Shown one piece after another: positions 35,737-45,081 of a stretch of 64,000 bases of DNA (positions are counted from its first letter, which is position 1; each line of letters begins with the position of its first letter). The notes under the pieces were generated by a model. It searched no databases. It had not been told where the DNA came from and was given only the letters and a program-made list of their open reading frames with translations. A program made the position numbers and the translations under genes. Origin of the DNA: Afifella marina DSM 2698 (lineage in GTDB: Bacteria; Pseudomonadota; Alphaproteobacteria; Rhizobiales; Afifellaceae); the NCBI RefSeq assembly GCF_900102695.1, contig NZ_FMVW01000006.1:150760-214759 (forward strand), written 5' to 3'.

Positions 35737-38208
35737 ATGTCGAAAACGATGCCGCTGGCGGTTTTGTGGCTTCTGGCCACCACCGCCACGCTGCTGCTGA
35801 TCATGCAGCCCATCAGCATCGAGGCACAATTCGTCATGGGCGTAGCGGCCGTCGGCGGGATGGCGGCCGTGTGGATGTTCAGCAAGGAAGGCGTCTGGCG
35901 CCAAGTCTTTCTGGCGCTCGCGACGGCGGTGGTGCTGCGCTACGTCTACTGGCGCACGACCTCGACGCTGCCGCCGATTTCGGAACCGATCAACTTCGTT
36001 CCAGGCTTTCTCGTCTACCTCATGGAGATGTTCTCAGTGCTGATGCTGTTCATCAGCCTGTTCATCACGGCCGACCCTTTGGAAAGGAAGCGGGCGCGCC
36101 AACTGCGGGATGCGGAGCTTCCGACCGTCGACATCTTCATTCCGACCTACAACGAAGACAAAAGCCTTCTCGCCACCACCATCGCGGCAGCGCTCGCGAT
36201 GGATTATCCGCATGAGAAAAGACAGGTCTGGCTGCTCGACGACGGTGGCACCGAGCAGAAGGTCAACAATCCCGACCCGAACGTCTCAGTCCCCGCCAAG
36301 CGCCGGCGTGCGGAACTGCAGCGGCTTTGCGCGCAGCTCGGCGCCCACTACCTCACCCGCGAGCGCAACGAACACGCGAAGGCCGGCAACCTCAACAACG
36401 GTCTCGACTGCTCCACCGCCGATCTGATCGTGGTCTTCGACGCCGATCACGGCCCGGTCCGCTCGTTCCTGCGCGAAACCGTCGGTCATTTCGCCGACGA
36501 TCCGCGTCTCTTCCTGGTGCAGACGCCGCACTTCTTCCTCAATCCGGATCCGCTTGAACGCAACCTCTCGACCTTCGAGCGGATGCCATCGGAAAACGAG
36601 ATGTTCTACTCCGTGATCCAGAAGGGTCTGGACAAGTGGAACGCGGCCTTCTTCTGCGGTTCGGCGGCCGTGCTTCGGCGTGCAGCGCTCGAGGAGACAG
36701 GCGGCTTTTCCGGCGTCTCCATCACCGAAGATTGCGAGACGGCGCTTGAACTTCATTCCCGCGGATGGAACAGCCGTTATGTCGACATCCCGCTGATCGC
36801 CGGTCTGCAGCCCGAAAACTTCGTCTCCTTCATCGGCCAGCGCTCGCGCTGGTGCCGCGGCATGGTGCAGATCCTGATGCTGAAGAACCCGCTCTTTAAG
36901 CGGGGACTTCGACTGGAACAGCGGATTGCCTATCTCTCCTCGTCGCTTTTCTGGCTGTTCCCGCTGACGCGCCTCACCTTCATGGTGGCGCCGCTGCTCT
37001 ACATCATCTTCTCGCTGCAAATTTACGAAGCGAGCTTCCGCGAGTTCGTCGGCTACACCGTCGCCTACATGGCTGTGAACATCATGCTGCAGAGCTATCT
37101 CTACGGCAGGCTGCGCTGGCCCTGGGTGTCGGAACTCTACGAATACGTGCAGTCGGTCTATCTGGGGCGGGCGATTCTGAGCGTCGTCGTCAATCCGCGT
37201 GCGCCGACGTTCAACGTCACCGCGAAAGGCCAGACGAGCGATAAAGAGCAGCTCTCGGCCCTCGCCGGCCCCTATTTCGCGATCTTCGGCGTCCTCGCCG
37301 TCGCTGGTGCCTATGCCGCGTGGCGCTACTTTACCGAGCCTACCGGCAACGACCTGTTGATGATCTGCGGCGTGTGGAACGCCATCAATCTCGTCATTGC
37401 CGGTGTCGCGCTCGGCGTCGTGTCCGAGATGCCAGAGCGGCGCCGGGCGCAACGCCTCGCCGTCGTACGCCGCGCGGTGCTCGAGATCGTGGGTGTCGGT
37501 GAAATCGCCGTCTCGGTGGAGGATGTCTCCACCTGTGGCGTGCGGGTGCGCCCGCTGGAAGATGCGCTGCCGCCGATGAAGGCCGGAGCGACAATTGCCA
37601 TGCTGCGTCTGGTCGACGACGACGGCAGCCTCACCAAAGAGGCGATCGCCGTCGTTCTGCGCCGGGCCGGCAATGATGACCGCGGACGCTTCCTGGGCAT
37701 GGAATTCATCCAGCTCACGGCGCCGCAATACAAACTCATCGCAGATCTCCTCTACCACAGCGCCAATGTCTTCGAGACATTCCGCAGCCGGCGGCGCCAG
37801 TCGCGGAGCGTCATCGGCGCCACGTTCGGTTTCCTCTCCTGGAGCCTCTATTACACACTGCGGGCCTTCCGCATCGGTCTCAGGCGCAATCCCCCAGCCG
37901 CAGCGGACATGGAAGGGTTTACGAGCGCCGAAAGCGGTTTCGGCGCCGAAATCGGGCGATCGGAACCAGCCTTGCCGCGGGCTCAGTCCCATCTGCATGT
38001 CGCGCCGGGCGCACCGGTCGACGTCGCAACGACACCTGCTCTGACCCCTGCAACACCTCCTGCGGAGCCGAGCGCGACGGCAGCAGCTCTCGCCACACCA
38101 CAGGTCGAGCAGGCGGAGCTTACAGAGGCGCAACGCCGGCGCTCCATCTCAACATCGACGGCCGCGACAGCTTCGCTCGGCCACGACGTCTGGGAGTATG
38201 CGGTATGA
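35737..38208 (+). CDS. bcsA: Cellulose synthase catalytic subunit BcsA
   Basis: 823 residues, inner-membrane GT2 glycosyltransferase that polymerises UDP-glucose and extrudes the glucan. Visible: WLLDDGG (Asp168-Asp169), VFDADHGP (235-237), SITEDCET (330-332) and GQRSRWCRG (368-374), the D, DxD, TED and QxxRW motifs. Membrane helices flank the catalytic core. A PilZ domain for cyclic di-GMP carries the RxxxR motif at 569-573 (ERRRAQR) and DVSTCG at 596-601. A variable Pro/Ala-rich cytoplasmic tail follows. It is the first gene of bcsA-B-Z-TPR with a 220-base leader. The start ATG follows a GTAGGAGAGG-like site. Confidence 0.97.
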   Translation: MSKTMPLAVLWLLATTATLLLIMQPISIEAQFVMGVAAVGGMAAVWMFSKEGVWRQVFLALATAVVLRYVYWRTTSTLPPISEPINFVPGFLVYLMEMFSVLMLFISLFITADPLERKRARQLRDAELPTVDIFIPTYNEDKSLLATTIAAALAMDYPHEKRQVWLLDDGGTEQKVNNPDPNVSVPAKRRRAELQRLCAQLGAHYLTRERNEHAKAGNLNNGLDCSTADLIVVFDADHGPVRSFLRETVGHFADDPRLFLVQTPHFFLNPDPLERNLSTFERMPSENEMFYSVIQKGLDKWNAAFFCGSAAVLRRAALEETGGFSGVSITEDCETALELHSRGWNSRYVDIPLIAGLQPENFVSFIGQRSRWCRGMVQILMLKNPLFKRGLRLEQRIAYLSSSLFWLFPLTRLTFMVAPLLYIIFSLQIYEASFREFVGYTVAYMAVNIMLQSYLYGRLRWPWVSELYEYVQSVYLGRAILSVVVNPRAPTFNVTAKGQTSDKEQLSALAGPYFAIFGVLAVAGAYAAWRYFTEPTGNDLLMICGVWNAINLVIAGVALGVVSEMPERRRAQRLAVVRRAVLEIVGVGEIAVSVEDVSTCGVRVRPLEDALPPMKAGATIAMLRLVDDDGSLTKEAIAVVLRRAGNDDRGRFLGMEFIQLTAPQYKLIADLLYHSANVFETFRSRRRQSRSVIGATFGFLSWSLYYTLRAFRIGLRRNPPAAADMEGFTSAESGFGAEIGRSEPALPRAQSHLHVAPGAPVDVATTPALTPATPPAEPSATAAALATPQVEQAELTEAQRRRSISTSTAATASLGHDVWEYAV

Positions 38209-40613
38209 GAAGCCTCGCAACCGCCGGCCTCGCACTCCTCCTGCTCGCACCGCAGGCCCAGGCAGGCAAGGTCGTCCTATCTCTCGATCAGGTTCGATCC
38301 GCAGCGCCCGCGATGGCGCAGCCCGCCCCCAGCCAGATGGCGCTCTCCGACACCGGCGTGCCGCTCGCGGCCGAGGTCGATCCAGACCTTCGTCGCCTGC
38401 CCGCGGCCTTGAGCGATTTGCATTTCAACGGCGAAACCGCCGGTCATGAGTGGCCCGTCTATCTGACGAGGACGCAGGCGGCCTCGAGGGCGGAGATGCA
38501 GCTCGGCTACATCAACAGCGTGTCGGTAATGTCGGAGGGCTCCACGCTGACGGTGACGGTCAACGAGGTCAGCATCGGTGAAATCCCGATCGCATCACCT
38601 GACGAGCTCGCCCGCACGCGCCTCTCCGTTCCCCCAGGACTGCTCCAGCCTGGCTACAATTCCGTACGCATCTCGGTGCAGCAGCGGCACCGCGTCGACT
38701 GCTCTCTCGAGGGAACCTACGAATTGTGGACCCAGATCTATCCTGGCGTCACCGGGTTTGCCTTCGCGGGGGCCGGTGCCGGCTTCGAGCGCCTGAGCGA
38801 TCTCGCAGCCGTCAATCCGGGGCTCGACGGCGCCGTCAGCATCAGCGTGCGGGCACCTGAGACGCCCACGCCAAAGGCGACCGAGAGATTTTTGCGCGTG
38901 GCCGAGATCGCCGCGATCATGACCAAGGCGTCCCGCAGCGAAGTCCGCTTCGACAGCGAGCCCGCCTCGGGACCCGGCGTCGAGATTGCGATCGGAACGC
39001 CGGAGGAACTGCGTCGGCTCGGTGTGCTGAAGCCAGGCGAGACCGCGCAGCCCGGCGTCTCCGTCATCCTTCCCGACGAAATGGATCTGATCCATGGTCG
39101 TGTATCCATCTGGATCGTGGGAGGCAGCGACGCCGCCATCGACGCGGCACTCGCAAGTCTTGAGGCCGGCAGCAACACGGAGCCTTCGGAAGGAACGCCG
39201 TCCGGGCTGCGTGCCGCTGAAAACGCCCTCGGCCATCTCGTGCCGCCGGGAAGTTCGGTGAGCCTGCGCGACCTCGGCGTCGTCTCGGAGGAGTTCAACG
39301 GTCGCCTCTACCGCACCTCCTTCAACATTCGCATGCCCTATGACTTTCTGTCGGCCGATTACAGCCAGGCGGTCATTCGGCTGACGGCCGGCTTCGCGCC
39401 GCGGCTCGATCCCAAGAGCCAACTCCTCGTGCGTGTGAACGATCAGACCGCCTCCGTCCTGCCGCTCTTGGACGACGACGGCGCATTGATGCGGGGACGC
39501 AAAATCCCGATCCCGCTGAAGGTGCTACATCCCGGCATCAATCGGGTAGAGATCGAGGCGCAGCTCCGCTCCCAAAGCGATCGCAGCTGTGACACGCTTG
39601 CCGGGCTCTCCAGCCCGAGCCGCTTCCTCATGATGGATACGAGCGAGTTCTATCTGCCGCAGGTCGCACGCGTCGCACGCATGCCCAATCTCGCTTCGAC
39701 CCTCAGCGGTGGGTTCCCTTACGCCAAGGGCGGAACGACAGCCGCCTACATCCCCGATCCCGACAGCGACACGCTCTCCGCCGCCGGGACGCTCGCAGCC
39801 AATCTTGCAGCGGTCAGCGGAGCCCCACTCAATCTCGAGGTTGCCTTCTCTGCACCCCCGGCCGACGCCGGCACCTCGATCGTCGTGGCGGCCGCCCAGG
39901 CTCTGCCAGGCTCGGTCGCCGACGCTGTCGGTCTCGACGCCGCCGGCATGCGCCAAGCCTGGCGTTCGCAGATGCTCAACAGCAGTGTCGGCACAGCCGG
40001 TCTTGGAGAAGCCCCGCTCTACACGGGCTCAACCGGCCGCGACGATCCGGCGCCGCAACGCGTCTCGCAAAGGCTTTTCATGCAACCCTCTGTCTCGCTC
40101 GATGACTGGACCGAGCAGATGCGCGAGAATGGTGGCTTCGGCGGACCGTTCGAGCGGGCGATCTCCTGGCTCAAGGACCAGGTCGGGAGCGCAACCGGGA
40201 ACATCGGCTTCGGCGAAAGACCGGATCCGCTTCGGATCAAGCCCGGCAGCACGCTCGTCCTTGCCCAAGCGGAAGCGCCGGCCAACGAGGGACGCACCTG
40301 GACGGTGGTGACGGCACCAACGAGCAGAGAGCTCGCGGCCTCCGTTGCGCAGATCAACACGGCGTCGCTGCTTTACCGGCTGGACGGGCGGGCGCTCGCT
40401 TTCGGGCGCAACAACAGCGACATCACCAGGGCCACGAACGGCAGCTTCTACTATGTGACCACACAGCCGCTCTCCTTTCAGAATATCCGCCTCGTCGCGG
40501 CAGGATGGATGTCGCTCAACATCATCTATTATGTCCTCGGCCTCATCGCCGCCTGCGTATGCCTCGGTCTCGCAACGGCTGCACTTCTTCGGCGCGTGGG
40601 GCATTCGTCATGA
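38205..40613 (+). CDS. bcsB: Cellulose synthase periplasmic subunit BcsB
   Basis: 802 residues with a signal peptide (MRSLATAGLALLLLAPQAQA) and a single C-terminal membrane helix (about 770-795) that anchors it to BcsA. Two repeats of carbohydrate-binding plus flavodoxin-like domains are expected; the duplicated cysteine segments HRVDCSLEGTYELWT and DRSCDTLAGLS mark equivalent positions. It guides the glucan through the periplasm. Start overlaps the bcsA stop (ATGA). Confidence 0.94.
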   Translation: MRSLATAGLALLLLAPQAQAGKVVLSLDQVRSAAPAMAQPAPSQMALSDTGVPLAAEVDPDLRRLPAALSDLHFNGETAGHEWPVYLTRTQAASRAEMQLGYINSVSVMSEGSTLTVTVNEVSIGEIPIASPDELARTRLSVPPGLLQPGYNSVRISVQQRHRVDCSLEGTYELWTQIYPGVTGFAFAGAGAGFERLSDLAAVNPGLDGAVSISVRAPETPTPKATERFLRVAEIAAIMTKASRSEVRFDSEPASGPGVEIAIGTPEELRRLGVLKPGETAQPGVSVILPDEMDLIHGRVSIWIVGGSDAAIDAALASLEAGSNTEPSEGTPSGLRAAENALGHLVPPGSSVSLRDLGVVSEEFNGRLYRTSFNIRMPYDFLSADYSQAVIRLTAGFAPRLDPKSQLLVRVNDQTASVLPLLDDDGALMRGRKIPIPLKVLHPGINRVEIEAQLRSQSDRSCDTLAGLSSPSRFLMMDTSEFYLPQVARVARMPNLASTLSGGFPYAKGGTTAAYIPDPDSDTLSAAGTLAANLAAVSGAPLNLEVAFSAPPADAGTSIVVAAAQALPGSVADAVGLDAAGMRQAWRSQMLNSSVGTAGLGEAPLYTGSTGRDDPAPQRVSQRLFMQPSVSLDDWTEQMRENGGFGGPFERAISWLKDQVGSATGNIGFGERPDPLRIKPGSTLVLAQAEAPANEGRTWTVVTAPTSRELAASVAQINTASLLYRLDGRALAFGRNNSDITRATNGSFYYVTTQPLSFQNIRLVAAGWMSLNIIYYVLGLIAACVCLGLATAALLRRVGHSS

Positions 40614-41908
40614 GCGCGCGCGTTTCCGTCACCGCTATCGTCGCGTCCTTCTCCGCGCTTCTGGCGATTTCGGCGGGTGCGGCGCTTTTGAACGAGAGCC
40701 CGTCGGTGAAAGCCGCGCTGCCCTGCGAGCCGGGCGAGAGCGCGGTCACGATGGCGAGCGCAGTTCCTCAAAACATCGCTCTCCGCCTGCCCATGGCATC
40801 AGGGGAAAACGCCTCGCATGTCGCAGATACAAGGGTTGATCCGGCGTTTGCAGGCGTGGCCACAGCAGCACCCGTCTCGAAGCCGATCGAAATCGCGGCC
40901 GCCGGCGCTGCGACCGGCTCACACTCCGTTGCCGCGAAGGCAGTCCTGCCCGCGCCTCTCTGGGCGAATTTCCGTGACAATTTCATCGGCGACGACGGGC
41001 GCGTGATCGACGACGGCAATGGCAAGATCAGTCACAGCGAAGGCCAGGGATACGGCCTGCTGCTGGCGGCCTTCGCCGATGACCCCGTCACCTTTCGCCG
41101 CCTGTGGAACTGGACCGTCACCGAGCTCCTAATCCGCGACGACGGCCTTGCTGCCTGGCGCTGGGAGCCCGATGCCGATCCGCACGTCACGGACCCCAAC
41201 AACGCCACCGACGGCGACATCCTGATCGCCTGGGCGCTGATGGAGGGCGCGACCCGCTTCAACGAACAGGAATACCGCAAGGCCGCCGCCGATATCGCAG
41301 CAGCGATCTACGAGAAAACGACGGAAGAGAGTGCCTACGGCCGCGTCATCCTGCCGGGCGTCCACGGTTTCCGCGCCGATAATCGCCGCGACGGGCCCGT
41401 CATCAATCTCTCCTATTGGGTGTTTCCGGCTTTCCCGGCGCTCGCAAAGGCCGCTCCACAATATGATTGGAATGCCCTGCGCGATAGCGGTGTCGCGTTG
41501 ATGCGGGCCGCCCGCTTCGGCAAAAGCAATCTGCCGAGCGACTGGATCTCGCTGTCGGGCGAGAAACCGCGGCCGGCCAACGGCTTCCCCCCGACCTTTG
41601 CCTACAATGCGATCCGCATTCCTCTCTATGCCGCCTGGGCGAAGGCCGGAGATCGTTCCGACCTCGCCCCCTATCAGGCGCTGTGGGAGCGGGCGCAGCC
41701 GAGCACCGTCGATGTCATGTCGGGTCGGGCAGTCCAGCCTCTCGGCGGCCCCGGCTATGCGGCGGTCGCGGGGCTCGTTGCCTGCGCACGCGAAGGCACG
41801 CCCTTCCCTTCCTCGGCGCGCAGCAGCCTTCCCGACCTCTATTATCCGAGTGCCCTACAGGCCCTTTCTGTCGTTGCAGCACAGGAGGCATATTCCGGAT
41901 GTCGCTGA
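40610..41908 (+). CDS. bcsZ: Periplasmic endo-1,4-beta-glucanase BcsZ (GH8)
   Basis: 432 residues, start overlapping the bcsB stop. An N-terminal hydrophobic segment (about 8-27) is followed by an unusually long Ala/Ser/Val-rich linker of about 85 residues before the GH8 (alpha6/alpha6) barrel begins near 115. Catalytic acid Glu144 is in SHSEGQGYG and Asp201 in NNATDGDILIAWALME. It trims nascent cellulose in the periplasm and is needed for normal fibre production. The linker may tether the enzyme to the membrane if the hydrophobic segment is not cleaved. Confidence 0.94.
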   Translation: MSARVSVTAIVASFSALLAISAGAALLNESPSVKAALPCEPGESAVTMASAVPQNIALRLPMASGENASHVADTRVDPAFAGVATAAPVSKPIEIAAAGAATGSHSVAAKAVLPAPLWANFRDNFIGDDGRVIDDGNGKISHSEGQGYGLLLAAFADDPVTFRRLWNWTVTELLIRDDGLAAWRWEPDADPHVTDPNNATDGDILIAWALMEGATRFNEQEYRKAAADIAAAIYEKTTEESAYGRVILPGVHGFRADNRRDGPVINLSYWVFPAFPALAKAAPQYDWNALRDSGVALMRAARFGKSNLPSDWISLSGEKPRPANGFPPTFAYNAIRIPLYAAWAKAGDRSDLAPYQALWERAQPSTVDVMSGRAVQPLGGPGYAAVAGLVACAREGTPFPSSARSSLPDLYYPSALQALSVVAAQEAYSGCR

Positions 41909-43563
41909 AAACGCTCCCGCTTCTTCTTCTCGCAGGGGCGGCCTGGATCGCACCCGCGCAGGCTCAGACAATCACCATCAAGGCACCTGGCCCCGTGTCG
42001 AGCGCTGCCGTGACAAAGGTCGATGAAAGTGCCTTGCGCTACTATGCGCGCAACCAGGAGCTCGACCGTGTCGAGGCCGAAATCCACCGGCTGCAGCAAT
42101 TGCATCCGGGATGGACGCCGCCCGACGACCTCTTCACCCAGGTGACCGGAGGCAGCGACGAAACAGAATTCTGGGAGCTTTTCGCGGCCGACCGGCTCGA
42201 TGATCTCGAAGCTGCGATCGAAGAGCGCCGCCGTTCCGAGCCGGGCTGGCAGCCATCCGAAGATCTCAGGAGCAAAGTCGCTCACAAGCGCGCCCGTCAG
42301 CGTCTCGTCAACGCCTCGGATCTCAAGCAATGGGGCAAGGTTCTCGATATCGCCGGAGGCGGTGACATCATCTTAAGCACGGCGGACGTCGACGTCATGT
42401 GGCGGGTGGCGGAAGCCGAGGCGCACAACCATGCCGAGCAGGAAGCGCTCGCTCTCTACGAAAAGATCCTGCAAGATTCGACAAACTCTGGCGAGCGGCT
42501 CGGGACCATACAGAAGGCGCTCGGGCTCCTGCCCGTGCGCGAGGTCGAAACGCTCATCTCTCTCGGCCGCACCAATCCGAACGGCAGCAACGAATTCGAC
42601 ATTGTCGAAGACGATCTTCTGCGAGCGCGTATCGGCGCCATCGCCGCCGGTGAAGACGTGGGAACAGTGTCCCGGAGCGAACTCGTGCGCTTCGAAGACG
42701 GCGTAGAGGCCGACAAGAGCGCCATGTCCGATGCGGCGCTTCTCGGCTGGTTCTATTATGGCCAGAACGACTGGCAGGACGCGGCGCGCTGGTTCAAGAC
42801 GGCGCTCGATCGCGGTGGTGACGTGAAATCGGCGGAGGGGTCCGTGCTTTCACTGAGCGCGCTTGAAAAGCCCGACGAGGCGGAAGCGATTGCCGCCAAA
42901 TGGGAAGCGGAATCGGCCGAGGTGCGCAGCCTCTTTCTCGGTCTCGGCGCGGCGCGTCTCAGCATGGATCCCCCGCCCGATCTCACACGCGACTACGTCG
43001 CCAAACTCGCCAACGCCATCGAACAGACGCAATCCGGCGACGGCGCGCAGGCGCTCGCCTGGTACCATTACAACACCAAGTCCTTCGATGATGCCCAACA
43101 CTGGTTCCGACAGGCGATGGACTGGCAGCCGCAGGACACGACGGCACTCGGCCTCGTTCTTGCGACCTTCCATCTCAAACAATGGTCCGACCTCGCCGAT
43201 CTGTTGAAGAATTTCTCGCCGGATTATCCGAGCGTCGCCGCGATCGCACCGGAGCTCAAGCGCCCGACGCGGACCGCCTCGACGGTCGATCAGGCGCAGC
43301 AGGTGCGGGCGGCGCGGGTTGCGCAGCGGGTTAACGATCTCTTCGGGGCGAAGCGCTATCGAGAGGCTCTGGCGCTTCTCGACGAGTTCGACGGCAAGTC
43401 GCGCGGCATGATGATGCTCCGAGGCTGGGCCCTCTACCACCTGCATCAGATCGCCGAGGCGCGGGAGATTTTTCGCAAGCTCGACGCGAAGAGCTCCACC
43501 AAGGAGACACGGGAAGCGCTGGCGTGGATCATGAACGCCCAACTGCCCGCCCGTCATCGATAG
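41899..43563 (+). CDS. TPR-repeat protein of the cellulose operon (BcsC TPR half / BcsK-like)
   Basis: 554 residues from the ATG at 41899, after an AGGAGG site (41883-41888) and overlapping the bcsZ stop by 10 bases. A signal peptide (MSLKTLPLLLLAGAAWIAPA) is followed by helical TPR-like repeats, for example LLGWFYYGQNDWQDAARWFKT and RGWALYHLHQIAEAREIFRKL. There is no C-terminal outer-membrane beta-barrel, unlike BcsC of enterobacteria (over 1100 residues). This matches the TPR protein named BcsK in Agrobacterium-type bcs operons. It probably scaffolds the export complex in the periplasm; the outer-membrane pore must be another protein. Confidence 0.82.
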   Translation: MSLKTLPLLLLAGAAWIAPAQAQTITIKAPGPVSSAAVTKVDESALRYYARNQELDRVEAEIHRLQQLHPGWTPPDDLFTQVTGGSDETEFWELFAADRLDDLEAAIEERRRSEPGWQPSEDLRSKVAHKRARQRLVNASDLKQWGKVLDIAGGGDIILSTADVDVMWRVAEAEAHNHAEQEALALYEKILQDSTNSGERLGTIQKALGLLPVREVETLISLGRTNPNGSNEFDIVEDDLLRARIGAIAAGEDVGTVSRSELVRFEDGVEADKSAMSDAALLGWFYYGQNDWQDAARWFKTALDRGGDVKSAEGSVLSLSALEKPDEAEAIAAKWEAESAEVRSLFLGLGAARLSMDPPPDLTRDYVAKLANAIEQTQSGDGAQALAWYHYNTKSFDDAQHWFRQAMDWQPQDTTALGLVLATFHLKQWSDLADLLKNFSPDYPSVAAIAPELKRPTRTASTVDQAQQVRAARVAQRVNDLFGAKRYREALALLDEFDGKSRGMMMLRGWALYHLHQIAEAREIFRKLDAKSSTKETREALAWIMNAQLPARHR

Positions 43564-43598
43564 ACAAGAAAAAAGCCTGGCACCTCCAGCCAGTCGAA

Positions 43599-43640
43599 AG
43601 GGCGTTCACCCCCGCAAGGGTGAGCGCCCTTTCTTCTTCA
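43599..43640 (+). terminator. Strong terminator of the bcs operon
   Basis: 13-bp stem AGGGCGTTCACCC (43599-43611) and GGGTGAGCGCCCT (43618-43630) with one G-T pair, 6-base loop, then TTCTTCTTC. It lies 20 bases before the end of the convergent DUF411 gene. Confidence 0.8.
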
Positions 43641-43649
43641 TCAAGCGTC

Positions 43650-44120
43650 TTAATCCGACAGGCGTTCCTCGCCGCGATAGCGGGCATAGGTCGACTGCCC
43701 GGAAGCTCCGAAAGAGACGACCGGATAGGTGTCCGGCTCCATGCCGGGCATGGCCATACCTTCCGAGCCGACCGGCATGCCCGGCACGGCGAGACCCGCC
43801 GTCATGGGCTTTTCATCGAGGAGCCGCTCAACCATCGCCGAAGGCACATGACCTTCCAGGACGTAGCCGCCAACCACGGCCGTGTGGCATGAGGCGAGTT
43901 CGTCGGGGACGCCGAACTGCTGCTTGACGGCGGCGATATCGTCGGTCGGGACGATCTCGACGACAAAGCCCTCGGTACGCATCTTATCCGCCCAGGCCGT
44001 GCAGCAGCCGCAGGACGGATCCTTGTAGACGGTCATGGCCGGGAGTCCTTCCGCGTGAACGGAAGAAACCGCGAGCATGCCGGCAAACGCAGCGCCGGCG
44101 AGAAGAAAACGAGTTTTCAT
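43650..44120 (-). CDS. DUF411 metal-binding exported protein
   Basis: 156 residues from the ATG at 44120 (an ATG three codons upstream is also possible). Signal peptide MKTRFLLAGAAFAGMLAVSS with cleavage near VHA. The DUF411 core has a thioredoxin-like CxCC motif (YKDPSCGCCTAWADKM), SCHTAVVGGYVLEGHVP with a conserved Cys-His, and a Met-rich loop MPVGSEGMAMPGME. Family members often sit next to copper or other metal resistance genes and are thought to bind copper in the periplasm. It follows the 118-residue Cys-rich gene and the arsenic operon in the same direction. Confidence 0.85.
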   Translation of the reverse strand: MKTRFLLAGAAFAGMLAVSSVHAEGLPAMTVYKDPSCGCCTAWADKMRTEGFVVEIVPTDDIAAVKQQFGVPDELASCHTAVVGGYVLEGHVPSAMVERLLDEKPMTAGLAVPGMPVGSEGMAMPGMEPDTYPVVSFGASGQSTYARYRGEERLSD

Positions 44121-44199
44121 CGGAAGCATCTTTCCAAAGTGCAGATGGGCCGGGTTTCGCCCCGGCGATTCAGTCTGTTGCGGGCTTTGCCCGCGTCTC

Positions 44200-44556
44200 T
44201 CAGGAAAGGATGCTTCGTGGAGGCGGCGACAGCGCTTCCGGATCGGTTGCGACCAGCACTCTCGCATCCGGACGCATCGTGGCCACGACATCGCTGCGCG
44301 GTGCAGGCACAGTCGGCATGTGGGTGGTGGCGAATGCTTGCAGGGTTGCGGCGCAGATTGCGGTACAGCCGGTCTTTTCCGCTGGCGCCTCCTGGCAGCA
44401 ATCATGCGGCTGCTCGGCCACGAGGCGCATCTCTGACACGTCCATCGGCGCCATCGTCCGGCCATGCGAGGAGGCGTAGCTCGCCTGTCCGCCGACGAGT
44501 GCGAGGAGAAGCGCGAGAAGCAGCGACGCCAGACGTGGAATCCGAGTTGCGAGCAT
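44200..44556 (-). CDS. Small exported cysteine-containing protein, unknown (possible metal-related)
   Basis: 118 residues from the ATG at 44556, giving a hydrophobic signal (LASLLLALLLALVGGQASYA). The mature part carries His and Met early (SSHGRTMAPMDVSEM) and the cysteine set HDCCQEAPAEKTGCTAIC. I do not recognise the family. The pattern and its position just upstream of DUF411 suggest a periplasmic metal-handling role, inferred from context only. The start is uncertain: the nearest GAGG abuts the ATG, and the frame stays open upstream. Confidence 0.5.
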   Translation of the reverse strand: MLATRIPRLASLLLALLLALVGGQASYASSHGRTMAPMDVSEMRLVAEQPHDCCQEAPAEKTGCTAICAATLQAFATTHMPTVPAPRSDVVATMRPDARVLVATDPEALSPPPRSILS

Positions 44557-44635
44557 CCTCTGCAATCTAGCAGATCCGGCGATACCGCGCTTGAGGCAAA
44601 TCAACGGGTTACAGAAATGTAAGCGGACACACCCG

Positions 44636-45058
44636 TCATGCGACCCGGCGTCCGTCCGCATCGATGATCAGCTCGCCATCCTCCTTGGCAAGCGGACCGG
44701 GCGGCAGGTGGTCGAGAAGATCGAGCACCATCTCGCTCGGCCGGCACAGCCGCACACCTTTTGTCGTGCAGACGATCGGCCGGTTCACCAGAACCGGATG
44801 CGCAATCATCGCCTCCATGAGCTTCTCGTCACTCACCTCGGGATCGAGCAGGCCGAGCTCTTCCGCGGGTGATTTCGTCGTCCTGAGCGCCTCGCGCGGT
44901 GTCAGCCCTGCCGCCGCAAAGAGCGCCAGAAGCTGCGGGCGGGTCCAACCTTCCTTGAGATACTCGATGACCGTCGGCCGATAACCGGCCTTCTCGATGA
45001 TCGAGAGAACATTGCGCGAAGTCCCGCAATCGGGATTGTGATGAATGACGACGTCCAT
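44636..45058 (-). CDS. arsC: Arsenate reductase, glutaredoxin-coupled ArsC family
   Basis: 140 residues. The catalytic cysteine is Cys11 in HHNPDCGTSRNVL, with the following RNVL helix typical of the Spx/ArsC fold; the oxyanion-binding region lies around VLVNRPIVCTTKGVRLCRP with conserved Arg residues. It reduces arsenate to arsenite with glutathione and glutaredoxin. It follows a second, unrelated arsenate reductase by 23 bases in the ars operon. Confidence 0.92.
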   Translation of the reverse strand: MDVVIHHNPDCGTSRNVLSIIEKAGYRPTVIEYLKEGWTRPQLLALFAAAGLTPREALRTTKSPAEELGLLDPEVSDEKLMEAMIAHPVLVNRPIVCTTKGVRLCRPSEMVLDLLDHLPPGPLAKEDGELIIDADGRRVA

Positions 45059-45081
45059 GGTCGGCTCGCAGTTCCTTCTCG

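Noticed and set aside
36286..38133. 615-codon minus-strand frame opposite bcsA
   Set aside because: bcsA carries all catalytic motifs; the antisense frame has no protein-like features.
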